A stretch of DNA of 64,000 bases, from contig NC_064653.1 in the NCBI RefSeq assembly GCF_001723175.1, positions 1,984,001-2,048,000 on the forward strand, in the 5' to 3' direction. The translations under genes were made by a program, and so were the position numbers. How positions within the stretch are numbered: the first letter of the stretch is position 1; the number at the start of each line of letters is the position of its first letter. The notes under the pieces are model-generated. The model saw nothing but the letters and a program-made list of their open reading frames with translations. It was not told where the DNA came from and ran no database searches. This document shows, one piece after another, positions 33,350-45,682 of this stretch. Source of the stretch: Penicillium oxalicum (Eukaryota > Ascomycota > Eurotiomycetes > Eurotiales > Aspergillaceae).

Positions 33350-35481
33350 TTAAGCCTCGACAAGAGTCTGCTTAGGCCCGGTGCCCAATAGCTCGAGGCA
33401 GCGACGGGCGAGAGCGATAACCTCGCCTTCGCCATCATCCGCGTCCTCTTCGTCTGACTCGATGTTTTTATCGGAGATGGACTTGACCATCTGCACGACA
33501 TCGTCCGATTTGGAGATGTATCCAATAAGCTTCTGGTCCTCCGACTCGAGGAGCTGTAAGAGAGTCCAGATAGCAATATGTTGGAAAGTTGGATCTCCGC
33601 TGGCGAGGAATCGCTGGAGGTAGCCGTGAATCCCACCATTGGGATCCGCCCAGTCACGAACGAAAATTGAGTAGTCGCCCACTGCATCCAAGATCAGTCT
33701 AACCTTCGCCAAGAGAGGGATCGGCATTGAGTGGAGAACGAACCTTTAGAGGACAGATTACCGAGGGCAGCGGCACTGTTTCCTTGCACTTCAATGCTCT
33801 CCGAGCTCGTCAACGGAATCAGAACATCAAACACACCCAGTGTCAGAAGGTGAGGTTTGAGCTCGTCGCTGAGAGCCAGTACTGCAATTGCAGCGGTCAT
33901 TTCGGATTGCACACTAAGAGGCACACGAAGGACCAAATCTTTGCACTTCTGGACTGCTCCTGCCTGAAGAACCAGTTCTTTGTTGCGATCCGAGCTGGCA
34001 GCAAGATTTCGAAGTGTTGAGATGGCGTGACATTGTATCTCTTCGTTATCTGTTGAGCCCAGCAGGTCTACTAAGGGCTTCAAAAAGCCAGCCTCGATGA
34101 TCGGTGACTCATTAAGAGGGTGGATTGATATATTGCGAATGCAAGCCACGGCGGAAAGTATAAGGGGGAGATATTCGGACTGAAGAAGTCGGAGGAGCGG
34201 GGAGAGACCCTTGGCTCGTACGATTTCAAGCTGATATTTCTCGTCGGAGGCAAGGTTGCGAAGAGCAAGTGCGGCTTGGCACTGAACTTTGGGAGTCGAG
34301 GAATCCATGAGATACACCAACGACTGAACGAGACGGGATTCAGTCTGCGCCAGGCGCTTACGATTCGTTGAGTCGACCGCAATGTTACTGAGCGCTGTGG
34401 TGCAGTAGTACTGGACGTCCACATCCGATGACGAGAGAAGATGGACCAAGACGGGAATGGCACCAGCATTGACGAGCTGTTGGCGATTGTCATCTGGGCT
34501 CAGAGTCAGCAATCACTGTGCCGCAGAAGTTTCGCGGCCATAGGAAAGACTAGAGTATCATTTACCGGAATGGGTCATGTTGAGTAAAGCACCGGTCGCA
34601 TTGCGCTGGACGCGCATGTCTTTGGACTTGGCAAGACGGATCAAAGGACCAAGGGCGCCTGATCGAGCGATCTTTGCCTTGTTATCCTCATGGGTTGCCA
34701 AATTGGTGATGCAACCGACGGCGTTGCATTGTACCTCGACATTGGGCGACATCATCTGCCGAATCAACGGCGCCAGCCCTCCGAGGGTAACGATCAAGAC
34801 TTTATTTTCGGCTACATGGTCTCAATTAGTATTTTTGGCAGCCCAAAGACTCCTCCCCCTATCAGGCTGAGAGCCTTGAACATACCGTTGACTGCAAGAT
34901 TGCCCAGTGCCGCACTGGCAGCTCGTTGCACTTCAATGTCCGAACTCTGCAGTAAGAAGAGAATCGGCTCCAGGGTGTCTCTATCCACCTCGCAAACATC
35001 TTAAAGAGAAGCTGGTCAGATCGGGGCGGAAGTCACATCGGCCATCGCTCATTCGGGCATACCTCGTTCAGTAATTTCGGCAAATGTTAAGCTCGCGCTG
35101 CGTTGCAGGTCGACATTGTCAGAGTAAACAAGAGTGCTCAAGGCTCGCAGGGGCTCCCCTGCGAAGAAATCCGTCTCGGCACGCTGTGAAAAGAGTCAAA
35201 GAGTGTGTCATTAGCGACTTTCATCTGCCGTCGCGGGATCGCAGCTGTCTCATGGCCCCGATCGGGGAAATGGCGGTGCGCAGGAGCTGAGAGTGGAGAA
35301 GATGACGACGTACGTTTTCAAGGTAGCCCAACAGGTCCGATACAGCTTCTCGTTCGTTGTCGGCCAGGGTCGTCTCATAGATACCGTCCCGCGAGCGACC
35401 TCCACCAAGACAAGCTGTGATATGACACCATCGGTCGACTGCCGACAGGCATGACAGACAGGTGGTGACGAGTCCGCTCAT
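33350..35481 (-). CDS. vac8: Vacuolar armadillo-repeat protein Vac8
   Basis: Six exons: 35481-35314, 35183-35063, 34999-34886, 34811-34566, 34493-33744 and 33681-33350, 576 aa. Nearly the whole protein is armadillo repeats, for example [30 protein letters not shown] and [15 protein letters not shown]. Vac8 anchors vacuole inheritance (Vac17), nucleus-vacuole junctions (Nvj1) and autophagy (Atg13) on the vacuole membrane. Family members carry an N-myristoylated Gly2 and palmitoylated cysteines. This model begins [11 protein letters not shown]: cysteines are there but Gly2 is not. The sequence ATATCACAG just before the conserved GGGRSRDG looks like a splice acceptor, so the true first exon may lie upstream and supply Met-Gly. 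The fifth intron uses a GTTCGT donor. Body of the model is secure; the first about 28 codons are not. Confidence 0.94.
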
Positions 35482-37845
35482 GCCGTCCTCAGGCCTGCAT
35501 CAGGCCCGCGTAGGAGATTGAAGTAAGATGAGTTCGGGCAGGATGGAGGTAACCAAATCTGAGCGGTATTCCAAAATTTGGGTGGGTGGACGATCCGGGT
35601 CAGTTGGATTTGAGGAGGGTTGTCGGGTCGCTAGATCAGAGAGCAGTTGCATAGACTCTGGTCAAGCGTCGGGAAAGGAGAAGACAAGGGCGCAGGCGCG
35701 TGATCGAGCAGAATGGCTCCCCGAACAGTCAAAGGCTCGGGTGGGCATCCACGGCCTACCTAGTCACGTTGAAGGGTTCAGATAAGCCAAAAAGTCAACG
35801 CTGGGGGGGAGGAGTGGTGGAAGAGAGGGGAGGAGTGAAGAAGTGGCAGGTGGAACGAGGTTGCAGAATGCAGGCGCACCTCCACACCAGGGCGGAGGAC
35901 TCGTCAGTCGTCACCGGCAAGCTAAGCAACTCCGTGTAGCAGTTAAGACACGCCCCGGGACCTCCCCTAGAGCGAGGACCCCAGCTTAATGCACCCAGGC
36001 AACGGGCCCTGTTGAGTTCTCCTACCGTACTGGATCATGTACTGTTGTTATTACACGCTGCCACACCGTCTTGCTACATCTCTTCAACCAGTGTACTTTG
36101 GTGTGGTACTCTCCTGCGCAGCAGAAATATTACGCTTACACCGCGCTCATGTACTCATGGGTAGATTTGGAGAGCCTTCATGAGCTTTTCAGTAAGTTCT
36201 TGCAGGGAGAATTATTATTTTTCCATGTATTGTGAAGCCTACCGATTCATCGGGGTCGCGGTTGCTCAGGATTCGAGTTATTCTAACCGTTCCTTGAAGC
36301 TGTTTTGTTCCACTCCTCCCGCGCATCCCATCTTACATCATGTCTGGAGCTGCGACCAATCCGCGTAGTACTCCATTAGTACACTTCAGTCCATACCTAG
36401 TACAGTACCTACCCCATACCTTGTACTAGTGCCAGAACCGGAGAGAGTATCACGAACAGTGAGGCACTCTGAATCAACTGGCTTATTGGGTGAATCTTCA
36501 TGTGGGTATCCCGCAGTACGGGCTACATCTATGCCTTGCGTGCTGTAGCTGCAGCACGCTGCGGCAGAAAGTACTATTTGGATAGGTATATCCTAGAATA
36601 GATGAGACGGGACGGAACTTTGCAGACAGGGCTTGGGAACGTTCGAGGTACTTGCTGCGTATAAAGCATCGTGTCTCTTTGGAAAGCCTAACAAGCACAA
36701 CAAGGTCATCAGGTCGCTTCGAATGCATCACCGATCTGTTACACTTGATGTGCGCTTCGGCGGATTTCACTACTTCACAGTCCTCTTGGGGCTGCACCCG
36801 AGGTTACTTCGAGTCGATACAGTATGAGGTATCTTTGGGATATTAGATAAGGATCTGTCGGGTTTTGACGCGAGTACCGGCCTGGACTCAGTGTTACTAT
36901 GGAAGACAACCAATGTACAGTATACGTTTCCATGAGGGCTGCAGACACAAGAGCTCGGACGGACCCTTTCACGTGGACGAGCCGTCAAAGTACAACTACC
37001 TAGTCAGGCTAGACGAAATCTCAAATAAATAGGTATCGTTGGGGTTCAGCAGCCCTGGCAGCCGTTTACTGGACCATTCAGGTTGCAATTAGTACTTAGT
37101 CCCGTCGATCGCAAATTGGAGCTGCTGCACCTGCCCGGGATGTCTGATTCACCAGTTGACCCAGCCTTTCCCGAGGCTAATCCGTCAAGTCGATTCCCCA
37201 ACCAGGTCAAGCTTTCATACCTCAGCTTGATCGGATCTTGACGTTGCTGGAAGCTGAAATTGCCCCGACGAGCGAAACTCCATCCCCAAACTCAGGTGCA
37301 CTTCCCAACTACCGACGGTGTAACCTGAGCACCTCTGCCGTCTGCCGTTCGGTCCGTCAGTTGCCGTTGTCTTCTCGCATCTCGCGAGGTCCGTGCATCC
37401 CTTGAGTCGGATCCAATCACACCCCACTGACACCCCTCTGTCCCCTCTGTCCTTGTGATCTCCTCATTAAGTTGTGGCGCACATGCCCAATGATCAGCGG
37501 ACGGATGATCTGCTCATGTGCGGATAAAGTCCAGGTTCTCCATACGGAGTTTATTTGTAGGTAGTCCAGCGAGTTCAAACTAAATCGCCTAGCTTCATCA
37601 ACAGTCTCTCTCATCAGTCTCATCAGATCCTCAGATGACACTCACCGTGGAGGAGTATGTCAAGCGTTGTGCTGTTGTGCGTCTCTCTGAACTGTACAGA
37701 GCGCTGGCTCTGACTGGAGGTTGCTCTGGGAAAACAAGCGGGTGATTAAAGATTTATCAGCTGAATATATACATGGGCTCTCGGGGATGCTAGGTCATCC
37801 TGAATATTTTTTTAATTTAAGACCGATCGATACTATGTACCTAGG

Positions 37846-38397
37846 TCACCAAGGGTGGAAATCTCGATAGTCATGGAACCCCGGGTCAACCCCAAAACAA
37901 GTTGGGAGCTCCCTAACTGGAAAGTGAAAGTGCAAAAAATACGTCAAAACATCACGAAGCATATGTTGAAGGGTGTTGTATCCTCCGGATGAAAGTTTTG
38001 GCTCGTTCACCAACCACGGGCAGACCTTGTCGGTGGCGTCGATAAGCATATAGCAGGCTGATTTTGGATTCGAGATCGAATTGGCCCGAAAATGATAGAC
38101 CTTTGAAGACCTTACGTTGTGGCTTCCAGTCGGTTCTCAACGATCGTCCGGGTATGCTGTCGTTTTATTTGAATTCAAGGCTGGCCGATAGGACTACGAC
38201 TGTCCTATCATAGCCCCTTCCAATATTGCGTAATTTATCCCGGCTCTTGCATTTCTTGCGCGTTGGCTAATCATCCGTTCGAATAGCGTGTCAAAATTGT
38301 GTATACATGCGGCTTTGGACCACTGACTGGGACCGAGGGGCTTGAAGTAGGAGAAGGGGCGACTTCGGTAGTGAGCGAAGACAATGGAGTACAATCA
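37846..38397 (-). pseudogene. Possible gene relic, unknown family
   Basis: Three adjacent minus-strand open blocks in different frames look protein-like: 38394-38194 (ends RARNARAGINYAILEGAM), 38140-37952 (has FSGQFDLESKISLLYAYR) and 38049-37846 (has CPWLVNEPKLSSGGYN, then REL PTCFGVDPGF with no gap). The frame changes and stops between them have no matching splice signals that I could find. I do not recognise a family. It could be a decayed gene or an unusually spliced one, or simply chance. Confidence 0.22.
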
Positions 38398-40388
38398 TGC
38401 CTCTCACCCGTCGGTAGCACCTTCATGATGTTCAAGGCCTAAACCATCAGGCCCACAACGGCTACTTGCATCCCGGGGAGACCCCTCTGGACTTGTTGCA
38501 TGATCACCGTCGAATGTCCAAATGAAATGCACGTTGTCACATTGTATCAAATGCGAATTGGTGAACCATTTTCAAGCCAGGCCATACCCATAAAGCTTAT
38601 CCTCATAGAGGCTGTTGGTTCAGCTTGAGAAAACAAGGATCACGAAGATCGTCGGGCAATAAGGACCGAGGATGTGGACCCTGAGATCCATCTGCACGTT
38701 GCGTCAGAGTTTTGACCAGCAGCTTGGACAGAGAACCCTACAGGCCTGTACGTAAAGCCACCTGTGACTAGAGTACATTGCTACTGGCTTTGCACCCTGG
38801 GTACTTTTGCCGCTTGGTTTTACTGGGCCACTGATGCCTACTAGGTCCCATCACGGAGACCCGGGAAGAATCCTTGTTTTCAACGGGCTCGTGGCACGGT
38901 ACTTTAAATCATGATGCCTTTTTATCTGCGCCACTGCGTTGATCGCACGCACCGGGAATCCATGTACAGGAGCTCCGTCCAGTCAGACCACACACTGTAA
39001 GCTGTGTAGCATGACCTACAGTCCCGTCACCCATGGACAAGATGTCTCCGCGAGTGGACACCCTAATGCTTACTACAAGCGAGAGCGACAAGCCGAGACC
39101 GAGTTAGTCTCAGAGGGGCGACTGGTCCGAGCCAGTCAGAGGCCGCGGGTCTCAATTCCTCTGGGCCGCAAAGGGTCCAACTAGTGATTTTGTGGGGTAA
39201 AGTCACGGGAGAATGACGGAGGGCAATTAGGGGACAAGATGGAAGAAATGGGAATTGTAATGGAGTCGCAGTAAGTAATTGATTCCCCACTGTTTTGAGA
39301 AATCTCTCATCAAGAAAGATGAGTATTCCGGTCGATTTTTGACACGATGATTCACTTCTGGAGTTGGGAGACACTCCTGAATCGCGAGTCATGAGTACGT
39401 GCCTTGTTGCCCTGTTTGCCTGATGACTCCGATGGGTTGATGTATCGGCCGGCCACGAGTGTTCGGGATCCACTCGGCCTTTTTGTGGCACCTCCTATAC
39501 TCCTCCTCCTCCTGTTCAAATGTGAGAGATTGCAAGTGCAGGAGTAGAAATGCTGGTACGGTACTCGGTGGCATTGCGGACGAGTGCGAGGAACAAGGGT
39601 CTCTTTTTAAGCCTCGAGGAGTGACAGGTGACACCTCGTGATCGAGCACTTTTCGCGCCCGAGATCTCATGCAGGCAAGGCCCGGACGGTGCGCTCTCGC
39701 GTGATGTCGCTGCGTCCGCCTGGCCGCAGAAGCTTTGCAAAATGCCGTGCCTCTGCGCACGGCTAAATTAACCTAACCTGTCCTGGATTGGTCGACGTAC
39801 TGGATGTACTGGATGTGCTGAGTGTATGGGAAGGTCCAGCGTCTGTAGGAGCTCCGCTTACGGTCTCGCCGGTGCCTTGGTCTGTCGGGGTCAAAAAGGG
39901 TACCCATGGAAGGATTGCGATCGTTGCCAGAGCTCCCATCGTAGCGTCTGTATCTGTCTTAGCACAAGCCCCCGTCCGCTTCCTCAGCCTGTTGGCCAAG
40001 TTAAGACATCAAACGTGGATCAACGGGGTCTGGTTCCGCAAGAGTCTTCATCCACCGTCAGGCGAGGCAACTAAATTCAGTCTCGTTCTCTCTTCCCATC
40101 TGCCCTCCTGCGTGTTCTGCTGATTTCTCCTCTCCCACCGCCATCTTAATTGAACGGGCCCATTGATACGCCTCTCCTTTCCGCCCACATTCCGGGTCGA
40201 GGATTCCAGACTGCCTTCGAGACGCTGTTCCCCATAAGCTCCCCTTTTTCGACCGCCTTTCTTTGTTCCTTTCTTGGGCAATGCCTGCATCGTACCGACG
40301 ACCGTTTTTGTGAGCCGCGCTACGCCGGTCCAGTCGCAGATCCCGGACTTTCGGGACCACGATATCGCGCATCTCTTCATCTCTCGCG

Positions 40389-40457
40389 CGCTCTCTCTCT
40401 CTCTTTTCTCTCTCTCCCCCTCCCTCGCTCCCTCTTTTCCCTCTCTTTCTCTGTCCT
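40389..40457 (+). repeat. CT-rich pyrimidine tract in the leader of the FHA-RING gene
   Basis: About 70 bases consist almost only of C and T, with CTCTCT runs, ending 280 bp before the FHA-RING start codon. Such tracts are common in promoters and 5' UTRs of filamentous fungi and often sit near transcription starts. Confidence 0.6.
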
Positions 40458-40737
40458 GGTCTCTCGTGATCGACTTCCGACATCAATCAGGATCGTTCCG
40501 GTTGCCGACACGCGCACACGTTGAGGTGAAGAGACCCCTTCTTTGGACCACTGTGGGCACTCTTGCGGGAAGAGGCAACGGACTGTTCAGCGGAGGACCA
40601 GCAGAAAGCCCCCTCTACGTCTGCGCGTGCTCCCCCAATCAAGCCAACCGCCCACGCCAACAGGCCAAAACACTCTTCTGCGCCCCCACCCAGCAAAACT
40701 CCCCGTACTTTAAACCCTTTCCCCTCTCCCCTCCTCC

Positions 40738-42602
40738 ATGTCGACCTCAACTGCCACCGCCTCCACCTCGTTGTCGGAAAATCCGCGCCCAGGACGACTT
40801 CGTCGCCTCAGTCAGCTGCGGACATACACACAGAATTTCTCCTCCTCTTCAAACGGTCATCGTTCCCGAAACAGTCTGAGCAGCCGAGTGCCGTGGCTGT
40901 CGCCATCGTCATCGAACCCCGAGTCATCAACACGACCGGTGGGGAACTCCACCGCCGACGCAGTCCCCGAGAGTGACCAACCGGCCTTGTCTCGCTACAC
41001 GTCTGCACCCACTGCGGGCTCCTCTCACGGCCTCACCATCGATACACAAACGTCATCGGCCGAGTCAACCAGATCAACACCTTCCAACGAGTCTGTCCCG
41101 CGGGCCTCGAATGTGATGGCGCGCTTAAGGAGTGCTTCGGCCGTCCAGGGCCGCCCGCCCCGTACCACCACGCTCGCCAGGACGACCGCGCCTGATCCTC
41201 CCACTGCCTCCCCCGAGACCGCTTCCGTGACTACGAACAGCGATGCGCCTGCAGCCATGAGTCCCAGCCCCGCGAGTGCGAATCAAAAAGCGACCATTCG
41301 CTTCTTCCCGTATCAGGATAATTTTCAGAACTCGAGACCCTCTCTCCCCTTTGTGCCCATCGCACGCACCTTGCCCTCGGACAGTTCGATCATCCGTGTT
41401 GGTCGATATTCGGAGCGGGATGGCATCCCCGTGTCCAATCCCTCTGAACCCTCGGACGCACCCGTCGGGTTCAAGTCGAAAGTAGTCAGCCGGAAACACT
41501 GCGAATTCATCTACAGCAATGGGCAGTGGCACATCAAGGATGTGGGCAGCTCATCGGGCACCTTCTTGAACCACATGCGCCTGAGCCAGCCAAACATGGT
41601 TTCTCGGTTGTATTCCATCAAAGATGGCGATATTGTACAATTGGGGATCGATTTCCGCGGTGGAGAGGAAATGATCTTCCGCTGTGTTCGCATTCGGATC
41701 GAATGCAATCGATCCTGGCAGCAGCAGCCCAACGAATTCAAGTCAGTATTCATTGTGTCGGTATTGGAGATGATGTTCATCGTTGGTGACTAATACAACG
41801 GACAGCAAAAACACCGAGACTCTGATCAAGAACCTCGGAAAAGGTGAAGGGGCTGACTACTCAGGGTGCCGCGAGTGCTCCATCTGTCTCGGTTCGGTGT
41901 TGGTACGTTTGACTTCCCTGCTCCAGGTTTGTTTCGCGCCCCATGTGGACTCCTCTGACCATCTCTTAGCGTCCGTACCAATGTCTTTTCATGGCAGCTT
42001 GTGCCCACGTGTGGCACTACAAGTGCATTAGTCGCCTGCTGCACTCGCCCGATTATCCCATGTTCCAGTGTCCCAATTGCCGGGCATTCACCGACCTCAG
42101 CGCCGAGGTCGATGACACCCCAGATTCGGTGGAGGAGAACAAGGAGAACGTGGCAGGGGAGCTTGTGTCTACGGGCGAGTCGACAGAGCCTACCCCGGAG
42201 ACGCAGCCTGTCGCCGCGTCAACGTCTGCAGCGGAGACCGGCTCCGAGAACCAGAGTCGCTCTCCGCTGGACCCTCATGCCGAAGAACCGGATATCGCGA
42301 CCGACGTGGAAAATCTCCATTTGCGAGACGATGATGATCAGCGCTCCAGATCTGGGAATGAGGCCGAGGACGATCGAAACGCCGAATCCCCAGGTCCCAG
42401 CACCAGCAACGACGAGCTGGTGCGCAGTGCCACCGTCAGCGTCACTGGATTTCAACCGACACAGCCAGTCAATGTTCCCATATCTCACTCACCACATCTC
42501 CGCGCAGACACCCCGGCGGAGAATTCTGATGATAACCCACTGACCCCTCGAAACGACCTGGGCCCTCTTGCATTCGATGGTCGGGCCGGGATGCACCAGT
42601 GA
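40738..42602 (+). CDS. dma1: FHA-RING E3 ubiquitin ligase, Dma1/Dma2 type
   Basis: Three exons: 40738-41741, 41806-41902 and 41970-42602, 577 aa. Residues 1-180 are Ser/Thr/Pro-rich and disordered. The FHA domain covers about 205-330, with phosphopeptide-binding motifs IIRVGRYS, KVVSRKHCEF and GSSSGTFLNH. A C-terminal RING follows: CRECSICLGSVL, then AACAHVWHYKCI and CPNCR, giving the Cys/His ligands; the third intron-exon join places RPYQC right after SVL. The tail after the RING is acidic and Ser-rich. Dma proteins link the septation/spindle checkpoint to ubiquitination and act at spindle poles and septum. Domain order FHA then RING is diagnostic for this family among fungi. The leader contains a long CT tract, and no TATA box is obvious. 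Confidence 0.93.
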
Positions 42603-44003
42603 TCAGCTGTCTCCCGCTCTCGAGTATCCGCTCGTAGATCTACGAGCTTAAAACGGCCAGTTAATACCTGATGGGGGTTATCGGTGCCGTCTACGTGAGT
42701 CGGAACTTGAATCTACCAATATCATAGTCTGATTCGGGAACCTCGGCTTCTACCAAGCAGGATCTTGATCCTGGCCTCTCGCCTAGCCGCCTCTCTTCTT
42801 CCCTTCTTCTCCCCCCAATGCGACACACATCTCCATTTCACCCCGCACGTGGCCGTTTCATTTCCTAATTGCCGAGTTTTCTTTTTGTTTCTGCTCTCAT
42901 TGCAATCCTCATCTCAATCGCATTCAGAAGCTTTGATCGAGACACATTCTTCTTTCTTCTCTCCTTGCCTCGAGTTGCATTTTGCACCTTTCTCTTTCCA
43001 ATATACCCATTTGAGCAAGCTGGGTCGCTCCCACGGGGGTGGGCCAGTCTCCTGGAGTAAAACCTAGCGTTTTTCTGCATGAAATATTTTTTCGTGTCTC
43101 GGCGACTTGATCGCTTATCCTTGATGTTGGAAGTGACCCTAAGCACATATGACTGATAATACATTGAACAACATTCGTAAATACTGGCGACGTTCTATCT
43201 TGAGAGGAATTTGGAAGAGAGGATCCACTATTCAGCCAGTCAGCGTCCGCAGTAGGAGGAAGTAGATTGTATTTCGGATAAGGCATGGATCGGCGAAGAA
43301 TACTAATCACGGAAGAAACGCACGGATAGAAGGTTTGATGCACGCTGGAGGATTTGGGGATTGGCCCCGAGAGTAGGAGCGTTCCATTGTTACGAAGGTT
43401 TCCAGATTGTGAGCATCCTTGACTCTTTGAATCGACGAGGGAAATGCCAGGCTGTGAAATGGATACTTTTGAAGCTTGACCCCGCGCTGCAGCCAAACTG
43501 GTCTTCCCTGGACCCCACTGCGCGATGTCCCCTTTGGATGCTCTGATCGAATGGATGCAGGTGGTAGATCCAAGTCTCCTTCTGTTTCAACCAGAAGACT
43601 TGCGCATGCAGATGGCGACCGATCTAGTTTCACTTTGGGCGTGTCCTATAGGATTGACGATTCTTGTTCACTTTTTCTATACAAAATAATTCTTTCCTGC
43701 AAGCAGCACTTCCGCTGTCGAGCATTTTACTACATAGCTGAAGCTGAAGCCGATCGCACGCGTTTAGACGAAAGACCGTAATCACTCACCTGATCGATTG
43801 CGGTGTCGAGTGCATGGCGCTCAGTCTGATCATAGCGTTTTGTCCCGCGCTAACGGACGCCTCTGCAAATGCTCGGCCGATCGCTCTTCGTTACTTTGGG
43901 CCTCGTGATCTCCGCCACTTCCTCCTTTATTCCCGAGAAATAAGGAGAAGTCATTCAGCATCTCTTCTTATTTGCCTTGGTAGAACGAGGCTGCAATTGG
44001 GTC
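42603..44003. other. Intergenic region FHA-RING gene / bestrophin
   Basis: 1.4 kb with the 3' UTR of the FHA-RING gene, a pyrimidine-rich stretch (about 42770-43000) and the bestrophin promoter. Long but domain-free minus-strand frames (up to 190 codons at 42924-43496) are low-complexity-like and are not called. Confidence 0.45.
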
Positions 44004-45474
44004 ATGACATTGCCTGATCGAGCATCGACCATGCGCTTGAATTTCAGTGAGCCAGGTACCCCGACACTGAGTCGTCAAAGTACCTTTACGCAGGGGCGAC
44101 ACCATCACAGGCGATTAACCCATCCACACCTGTTGTCGTCACGTAGAAAGCCAAGGCGGTTCGTTCTGGTTGATCTCCTAGCCTCTGGCCGGCTCTTTCT
44201 TTCTGACTCGATCGTAGATGGCCGCTGGTGTTTCGTTTTATCAAAGGAGCCATTCATGGCCAGATTCTCGTCCCGGTCTCTCTCCATGCGCTTTTTACTG
44301 CTTTTGTTGTCTACCTTGATATCTTCGTTTTTGATACCGTCGGGCTTCCAACAAGTATTGTAAGTTGCTGATGAATCACTGCTTTTTGGGGTGGGAAGCG
44401 TTTCGTTGACAGCTGGTTTAGATCCCATCGCTCTCCATCGTGGTCGGTTTGATGCTCGTGTTTCGGAATCAAACCTCCTACAACAGGTTCTGGGATGGCC
44501 GTAACGCTATGAGCACAATGAACACATGCCTCCGCAATTTGACGCGGACCATCGTCACCAACAGTTACAACTCGACTCGCGGTCCGCCTAATCTCCTCGA
44601 GCGCGAAGACATTGAGCGTACTCTGCGCATTTTGATCGCAATTCCCTTTGCGGTGAAGAACCATGTGCGGGCCGAGTGGGGGGCAGCCTGGGCCACTGAT
44701 ACCACTCATGGTGTCACTGTGGATGAGCGTGGCAGCGCAGCTTACAATCCCGACTACGCTGGATTGCTTCCCACCGGACTCGAAGGACATGAGCACGAAG
44801 GCCTGGGGCTCCCGTACCAACTGACTTTCTTTGTCGATGGGTTCATCAAGCGCGGTGAGGACCGTGGCTGGTTCAGTGCCCCCGGTGCGAGTCAGATGCA
44901 AGCTCAGCTCAATGGATTTCTGGATGCCTATGGAAAGATGGAAACCATTAAATTAACCCCGATGCCCGTGGCTCACCTGTCAGTGAAAGACTTTTCCCCG
45001 TCCCAACCCAACTCAAACCAGCACCAGAGAATCTAACTAACGTGTCGGTGCAGCATTCACCAAAAGCAAGTGCTCGCTCTGTTTGGATGCGTCTTACCTT
45101 TTGCAATGGTTGACGAGATGGGCTGGTGGACCGTTCCGATAGTTTGCCTGGTGATCTTCACCTTGTACGGAATCGAAGGGATTGGGTCCCAGTTGGAAGA
45201 TCCTTTCGGCTACGACAGAAACGACATCAAAATGGATGCACTTGTAGGGGATACAAAGATTGAGCTTGATGTTGTTCTCGCGGAATGGCGCGCTTACTCA
45301 AAGGCCATGGAAAGTTCTTGGCGTGGAGTCGACGTCAACGGCCATGGCGAGCGATGCATGGATGCTGGATCGAAGGCTGCTACAAGTACGGCCCAGGTCA
45401 CCCGCGAGAAGTACAATCCGCCTGACCTGTTCTTGAAGCGGAGGCCACTGGTGACTGGTGGACCTGGGCAATGA
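44004..45474 (+). CDS. Bestrophin-family anion channel
   Basis: Four exons: 44004-44158, 44218-44359, 44422-44978 and 45054-45474, 424 aa. The family (bestrophin, formerly UPF0187/RFP-TM) forms pentameric chloride or bicarbonate channels; fungal members sit in plasma or internal membranes and their roles are poorly known. The exon 1-2 join (donor GTTCGT, branch CTGAC, acceptor CGTAG) is needed to give RRKPRRWPLVFRFIKGA; the unspliced frame hits a stop. Hallmarks are SLSIVVGLMLVFRNQTSY followed by NRFWDGRN, and later PFAMVDEMGWWTVPIV and GSQLEDPFGYDRNDI, the acidic Ca-clasp-like region. At least four hydrophobic segments are present. The N-terminus before GTPTLSRQSTFTQG is uncertain: ATG 44004 and ATG 44031 are both in frame. 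Confidence 0.9.
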
Positions 45475-45682
45475 GAGAAATCCTCTACATGTGATTGACG
45501 AACAAGTATCGATTCAGAATGTGAAGCGTACTTGGCTTGCGCATGAATCAAACATTTCATTATAGGCAGTGATGCCCAATAATGACTCCACGATGGACGA
45601 ATGAACCCGTGTCCGCAGAAACACTCGTCAAGGATAAGATTCGATTACAATCAATACTAGCGACTAGGCATATCATCGCATG

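Larger units (their letters stand above)
35482..40737. other. Gene-poor 5.2-kb region
   Basis: Upstream of both vac8 (-) and the FHA-RING gene (+), this is the longest stretch without a secure gene. The left end carries the vac8 promoter, the right end a long pyrimidine-rich leader for the FHA-RING gene. Many short AGTAC/GTACT words occur near 36360-36430. A few minus-strand frames near 37.85-38.4 kb look like coding remnants (listed separately). A minus-strand frame at 39763-39999 ends in a Thr/Ser repeat produced by a short tandem repeat of GTACTGGAT-like units near 39798-39820. No tRNA, transposon gene or CRISPR is seen. Confidence 0.45.

Noticed and set aside
36360..36430. Cluster of AGTAC/GTACT words resembling a repeat array
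   Set aside because: Words are unevenly spaced and too short to form a direct-repeat array or CRISPR.
42924..43496. 190-codon minus-strand frame upstream of the bestrophin gene
   Set aside because: No recognised domain, Ser/Arg-rich chance-like composition, no promoter or splice support.
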